NCBI GenBank assembly: GCA_035764385.1
Contig: DASTZI010000057.1
Span: forward strand, 1 to 16,398
Length of the DNA: 16,398 nt
Direction of reading: 5' to 3'
Source of the DNA: Gp6-AA40 sp035764385
GTDB taxonomy: Bacteria; Acidobacteriota; Vicinamibacteria; Vicinamibacterales; UBA2999
The position numbers were made by a program, and so were the translations under genes. Shown piece by piece: positions 13,042 through 16,398 of this stretch (positions are counted from its first letter, which is position 1; each line of letters begins with the position of its first letter). A model generated the notes under the pieces. That model was not told the DNA's origin. It saw only the letters and a list, made by a program, of their open reading frames with translations, and searched no databases.

Positions 13042-14841
13042 GTGACCCCAACTCATGACGTTGTGCTGGTAGGCGGCGGCGGCGCCGGTCTGCGCGCCGC
13101 AATCGCAATCGCCGAATTCAATCCACGACTCGACATCGCTGTTGTATCCAAGGTGTACCCGATGCGGAGCCACACGGTTTCCGCGGAAGGGGGTGCCGCA
13201 GGCGCGATTGCGGCCGACGACAGCCTTGAGGAGCACGCATTCGACACGATTGCCGGCGGCGACTGGCTCTGCGATCAGGATGCGGTCGAGGCCTTTGTGC
13301 GCGAAGCGCCTCAAGAGCTGCTTCGCCTCGAGCACTGGGGCTGCCCGTGGAGCCGCGAAACCAACGGGCGCGTTGGTGTGCGGCCCTTTGGTGGCATGAA
13401 GAAGATGCGCACGTGGTTTGCCGCCGACAAGACCGGCTTCCACATGCTGCACACGCTGTTTCAGACCTCCCTCAAATACACAACCGTCAAACGGTACGAC
13501 GAGTGGTTTGTCACCAAACTGCTCGTTGACGAAGGACGCGTGCAGGGCGTCGTCGCGATCGATCTCGCCTCAGGGCGGGTCGACGCGATTACCGCGCGCG
13601 CCGTCATTCTCTGCACGGGAGGCTGCGGCAAGGTCTTTCCATTTACGACCAATGCGGCAATCAACACCGGCGACGGGATGGCACTCGCCTATCGAGCAGG
13701 TGCGCCCCTCAAGGACATGGAGTTCGTCCAGTACCATCCGACTGGTCTCCCGTTCACCGGCATTCTGATCACCGAGGCCGCACGCGCCGAAGGCGGCTAC
13801 CTGATCAACAAAGACGGCTACCGGTATCTGCAGGACTACAACCTCGGGAAGCCGCACAAAGAGCCCGTCCTCAAGTCGATGGAGCTCGGGCCCCGCGATC
13901 GCCTGTCGCAGGCCTTCATGAAGGAGCTCGATAAAGGACGGACCATCGAGACGCCGTACGGACATGTCGTGCATCTCGATCTGCGTCATCTTGGTGCGAA
14001 GAAGATCGACGCGAAGATTCCGTTCGTCCGTGAACTGTGTATCAAGTATCAGGGACTCGATCCGGTGAAGGACCTGATCCCGGTGCGGCCGGTCGTCCAC
14101 TACATGATGGGCGGCGTCCACACGGACATCAATGGCGCGACGCCGCTGCCAGGACTCTACGCGGCCGGCGAAACCGCCTGCGTGAGCATCAACGGCGCGA
14201 ACCGGCTCGGCTCGAACTCGCTTCCCGAGCTGCTCGTCTTCGGCGCGCGCGCTGGCCGTGCGGCGGCGGAATACGCGTCGCAGTGGTTGGAGGTGACGCC
14301 CGGGATTGTGGCGCAGGTCGACGACGAGCGACGTTACGTCGAGCGAGATCTTCTGAACAGGAAAGGTCACGAGCGCATCGCGGACGTCCGTGCCGAGATG
14401 CAGAAGACGATGGAGGCGAGCGCCGGCATCTACAGGGATCGCGCATCGCTCACCAGGGGAGCCGCGGAGCTGAGTCAGCTGCGCGGACGGTTGGCCGATC
14501 TGTGCATCGAGGACGACAGCCGTACGTTCAACACCGAACGTGTCTCGGCGCTCGAGCTCGGGTTCATGGTCGACATCGCCGACACGATTATCGCCGCGGC
14601 GGCCAAACGCGAAGAGTCGCGCGGCGCCCATCAGCGCACTGATTTTCCGAAACGCGACGACGTCAGGTTCCTGTCGCACTCGGTCGTTTTCCGGAGCGAG
14701 GACGGATCACCACGGGTCGATTACTTGCCGGTCACGATTACTCGCTGGCCCCCGGCCGAGCGGGTTTACGGGGAGGCCGCGGCACATGCGGGATCACATC
14801 AAGGTACAGGTAGCACGCTACCTGCCGGAGAAACAGTCTGA
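13042..14841 (+). CDS. frdA: Fumarate reductase flavoprotein subunit
   Basis: A 599-residue flavoprotein close in length and motifs to E. coli FrdA (602 residues); it reduces fumarate with electrons from FrdB. GGGGAGLRA (11-19) binds FAD, and the covalent attachment is His44 in MRSHTVSAEGG. Catalytic residues are His232 (QYHPTG), Thr244-Glu245 (LITEAARAEGG), Arg285 in ELGPRDRLSQ, His353 (VVHYMMGG) and Arg388 (INGANRLGSNS). GTG at 13042 is chosen for the start because GGAGGAG (13028-13034) precedes it by seven bases and the Rossmann strand begins a few residues later. The C-terminal end overlaps frdB by 56 bases, the tail being Ala/Gly-rich and family-variable. It is the first gene of frdABCD. 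Confidence 0.95.
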   Translation: MTPTHDVVLVGGGGAGLRAAIAIAEFNPRLDIAVVSKVYPMRSHTVSAEGGAAGAIAADDSLEEHAFDTIAGGDWLCDQDAVEAFVREAPQELLRLEHWGCPWSRETNGRVGVRPFGGMKKMRTWFAADKTGFHMLHTLFQTSLKYTTVKRYDEWFVTKLLVDEGRVQGVVAIDLASGRVDAITARAVILCTGGCGKVFPFTTNAAINTGDGMALAYRAGAPLKDMEFVQYHPTGLPFTGILITEAARAEGGYLINKDGYRYLQDYNLGKPHKEPVLKSMELGPRDRLSQAFMKELDKGRTIETPYGHVVHLDLRHLGAKKIDAKIPFVRELCIKYQGLDPVKDLIPVRPVVHYMMGGVHTDINGATPLPGLYAAGETACVSINGANRLGSNSLPELLVFGARAGRAAAEYASQWLEVTPGIVAQVDDERRYVERDLLNRKGHERIADVRAEMQKTMEASAGIYRDRASLTRGAAELSQLRGRLADLCIEDDSRTFNTERVSALELGFMVDIADTIIAAAAKREESRGAHQRTDFPKRDDVRFLSHSVVFRSEDGSPRVDYLPVTITRWPPAERVYGEAAAHAGSHQGTGSTLPAGETV

Positions 14842-15526
14842 GCAGACGTTCGACGAGCACGAGATACCCTGCCCGAAGGACTGGGTCGTTCTCGATGGTC
14901 TGAACTACATCAAGGATCGGATTGACGGCTCGCTGTCATTCCGCTGGTCCTGCAGGATGGGAATCTGCGGCAGTTGCGGAATGACCGTCAATGGCGAGCC
15001 GAAGCTGACGTGCGCCACGTTCCTCACTGAGTACGCACCAGGCCCGATCCGCATCGAGCCACTTCGCAACTTCCCGATCATCCGCGATCTGATCGTCGAC
15101 ATCGGCGACTTCATGCGCAAGCTCGTGAGTGTGAAGCCGTGGATCGTTCGCAAGTACGAGAAACCGCTGCGCGACGGCGAATACATCCAGACGCCGCAGG
15201 AGCTCGACGAATACAAGCAATTCAGCATGTGCATCAACTGCATGCTGTGCTACTCGGCGTGCCCGGTCTACGGGCTCGATCCGAAATTCATCGGGCCTGC
15301 CGCCATCGCCCTCGCCCAGCGCTACAACCTCGATAACCGGGATGAAGGGGCCGCGCAGCGCATGGAAGTGCTGTCGGAGCACGCGGGCATGTGGGGATGC
15401 ACATTCGTCGGCGAATGCACGAAGGTCTGTCCCAAGCATGTCGATCCCGCCGGCGCCATTCAGCGCTACAAGCTCACCGGCGCCATCGAGTCGATGAAAG
15501 CGTTCTTCATGCCGAGAGGGGCGTAA
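14786..15526 (+). CDS. frdB: Fumarate reductase iron-sulfur subunit
   Basis: A 246-residue subunit passing electrons from the quinol site to FrdA. Cys56, Cys61, Cys64 and Cys76 hold 2Fe-2S (SCRMGICGSCG), while Cys149, Cys152, Cys155, Cys159, Cys205, Cys211 and Cys215 (CINCMLCYSAC, then CTFVGECTKVCP) hold the 4Fe-4S and 3Fe-4S clusters. The spacing follows E. coli FrdB almost residue for residue. The frame is open upstream to 14540, but that is frdA in another frame. ATG 14786 has GGGAGG at 14771-14776 and gives the expected N-terminus, which overlaps the 3' end of frdA by 56 bases. Its stop overlaps the frdC start (TAATG). Confidence 0.93.
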   Translation: MRDHIKVQVARYLPEKQSEQTFDEHEIPCPKDWVVLDGLNYIKDRIDGSLSFRWSCRMGICGSCGMTVNGEPKLTCATFLTEYAPGPIRIEPLRNFPIIRDLIVDIGDFMRKLVSVKPWIVRKYEKPLRDGEYIQTPQELDEYKQFSMCINCMLCYSACPVYGLDPKFIGPAAIALAQRYNLDNRDEGAAQRMEVLSEHAGMWGCTFVGECTKVCPKHVDPAGAIQRYKLTGAIESMKAFFMPRGA

Positions 15527-15942
15527 TGTCCGACAGTCCCACGTATACCGATTACCACCCGCGCTGGCTTCGCCGCCGGCCGTCGACCTACTGGTGGCTG
15601 GAGAAGCCGTCGTATCTCGCGTTCGTGCTGCGCGAGGGAAGCTGCCTGTTCGTCGGGTGGTTCGTCGTCTACCTGCTGCTGATGTTCCGCGGTGTGCTGC
15701 AGGGAGATGCCGCGTATCAGGAATTTCTTGCCTGGTCAGCGCGGCCATCCATCCTGGCGCTGAACGTCATCAGCTTCCTGTTTCTCGTCTACCACGCCAT
15801 CACCTTCTTCGATGCCGCGCCGAGGGCGCTCGCCGTTCATGTCGGAAAGACGCGCGTGCCCGAACGCGTTGTCGGGGTGTCGCATTACGCGGCGTGGCTC
15901 GTAGCGTCACTGTTGGTGTTCTGGTTAGTGCTCGGATCGTAA
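15526..15942 (+). CDS. frdC: Fumarate reductase membrane anchor subunit C
   Basis: A 138-residue membrane anchor of the E. coli FrdC type. Three hydrophobic helices lie at about 40-55, 76-95 and 120-137. The N-terminal signature STYWWLEKPSYLAFVLREGS matches FrdC's 'STWWKK...MLREGT', with Arg36-Glu37 at the positions of E. coli Arg28-Glu29. His90 in FLVYHAITFF corresponds to FrdC His82; Glu29 and His82 are implicated in menaquinol chemistry in E. coli. With no bis-His pair in the anchors, this is a haem-free type as in E. coli. The start at 15526 overlaps the frdB stop and begins in the usual place for the family. FrdC and FrdD together hold the soluble FrdAB on the membrane. Confidence 0.9.
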   Translation: MSDSPTYTDYHPRWLRRRPSTYWWLEKPSYLAFVLREGSCLFVGWFVVYLLLMFRGVLQGDAAYQEFLAWSARPSILALNVISFLFLVYHAITFFDAAPRALAVHVGKTRVPERVVGVSHYAAWLVASLLVFWLVLGS

Positions 15943-15973
15943 TGCCGCGTTTCTAGCGAAGGATGGAACGTCA

Positions 15974-16306
15974 ATGATCAAGCGACATCCAGAGCCGCTC
16001 TTGTGGATGCTGTTCAGCGCCGGCGGCGTCGTGTCCGCGATGCTGATGCCCGCGCTCGTGTTTCTCTTTGGCGTCGCGTTTCCGCTCGGATGGCTGACCC
16101 CGCCCGATCGCGAGCACATGCGCGTGCTGCTCGCCAACCCGCTCGTAGCGCTGGTCCTGCTCGGCCTCTGCGTGCTGTCGCTGTTTCACTGGGCTCATCG
16201 CTTCCGTCACACCCTGTATGACGGATTGCAGATCAAGCATCTCGAGGAAGTCATCGCCACAATCTGCTACGGCGGTGCGGTGATCGGCTGGGCGGCCGCC
16301 GCCTAG
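15974..16306 (+). CDS. frdD: Fumarate reductase membrane anchor subunit D
   Basis: A 110-residue membrane anchor, similar in length to E. coli FrdD (119). The family pattern EPLLWMLFSAGGVVSAM (about 7-23, compare 'EPVFWGLFGAGGMWSA') is clear. Three helices span about 14-38, 52-72 and 92-109, and the LFHWAHRFRHTLYDGLQI loop (about 70-87) resembles FrdD's 'LHRMHHAMHDLKI'. It lies 31 bases after frdC; a weak AAGGA is at 15959-15963. It completes the fumarate reductase. The GC palindrome at 16331-16363 follows 24 bases after its stop. Confidence 0.9.
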   Translation: MIKRHPEPLLWMLFSAGGVVSAMLMPALVFLFGVAFPLGWLTPPDREHMRVLLANPLVALVLLGLCVLSLFHWAHRFRHTLYDGLQIKHLEEVIATICYGGAVIGWAAAA

Positions 16307-16330
16307 CTGCTCTGGCAGGGTCTGTCGTAG

Positions 16331-16363
16331 GGGCCGGCTTTAGCGGGCCCGCTCAGCCGGCCC
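16331..16363. repeat. Intergenic GGGCCGGCT palindromic repeat, copy 2
   Basis: The same nine-base arms as at 3003-3022 (GGGCCGGCT and AGCCGGCCC) are separated here by 15 bases instead of two. The insert contains a perfect 12-base palindrome, AGCGGGCCCGCT (16342-16353), so the element can fold as a stem with nested pairing. It sits in the gap between frdD and an apparent convergent gene and could act as a bidirectional transcription barrier, though no T-run is seen. Confidence 0.65.
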
Positions 16364-16398
16364 TTACTGCCTCTCCACGTACGCGTAATACAGGTCGG
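16364..16398 (-). CDS. Probable C-terminus of a convergent gene
   Basis: On the minus strand the last bases read DLYYAYVERQ followed by TAA at 16366-16364, immediately before the palindrome. Eleven codons are too few to identify anything. The reading is suggested by the plausible peptide, the stop next to the repeat, and convergence with frdD. Confidence 0.3.
   Translation of the reverse strand, partial: DLYYAYVERQ

Noticed and set aside
13570..14679. 369-codon minus-strand frame opposite frdA
   Set aside because: Antisense shadow of a well-conserved gene; no motifs.

Overview
This 16.4 kb window is a high-GC bacterial chromosome segment. It has an almost pure energy-metabolism and secreted-protein gene content, and I see no mobile element, CRISPR array or stable RNA gene. 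The combination points to an Acidobacteriota genome, most likely Vicinamibacteria-like: PadR-controlled ABC exporter genes, tandem secreted proteins with DLQGVW/RGRWEG motifs, an acidobacterial-style YVTN propeller beside a small CXXCH protein, and GGGCCGGCTtcAGCCGGCCC intergenic palindromes. That assignment is inference from gene style, not from a marker gene.

Layout. Positions 1-2456 (minus strand) hold a secreted YVTN beta-propeller followed by a secreted family-3 amidohydrolase that runs off the left edge. Divergent from them, 2535-3881 hold a secreted mono-haem CXXCH protein and a metallo-beta-lactamase-fold gene broken by a frameshifting internal deletion. A 75-bp inverted repeat (3910-3984) precedes a tight three-gene operon (4013-7391) for a succinate dehydrogenase of the actinobacterial Sdh1 type, in the order anchor, flavoprotein, iron-sulfur protein. 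Convergent to it, 7426-10660 (minus strand) holds a PadR regulator, a small membrane protein, an ABC ATPase and a large permease, all overlapping or nearly so, behind a promoter whose -10 lies inside a perfect palindrome. On the plus strand follow two tandem secreted paralogues (10765-12551), a small Cys/His-rich protein behind a structured leader (12591-12969), and a complete E. coli-type fumarate reductase operon frdABCD (13042-16306). A palindromic repeat and the probable C-terminus of a minus-strand gene end the window.

How it fits together. The window encodes two different complete complex II enzymes about 5.7 kb apart. One is Sdh1-like, with a single large multi-Cys/His anchor. The other is FrdABCD, whose FrdC keeps the Glu and His associated with quinol chemistry in E. 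coli. This suggests a respiratory chain able to run succinate oxidation and fumarate reduction on separate enzymes. The most interesting points are the coexistence of these enzymes, the Asp-Gly-Asp replacement of the HxH metal motif in the amidohydrolase, the leader and small protein just upstream of frdABCD, and the PadR promoter that appears to give a leaderless TTG-initiated mRNA.
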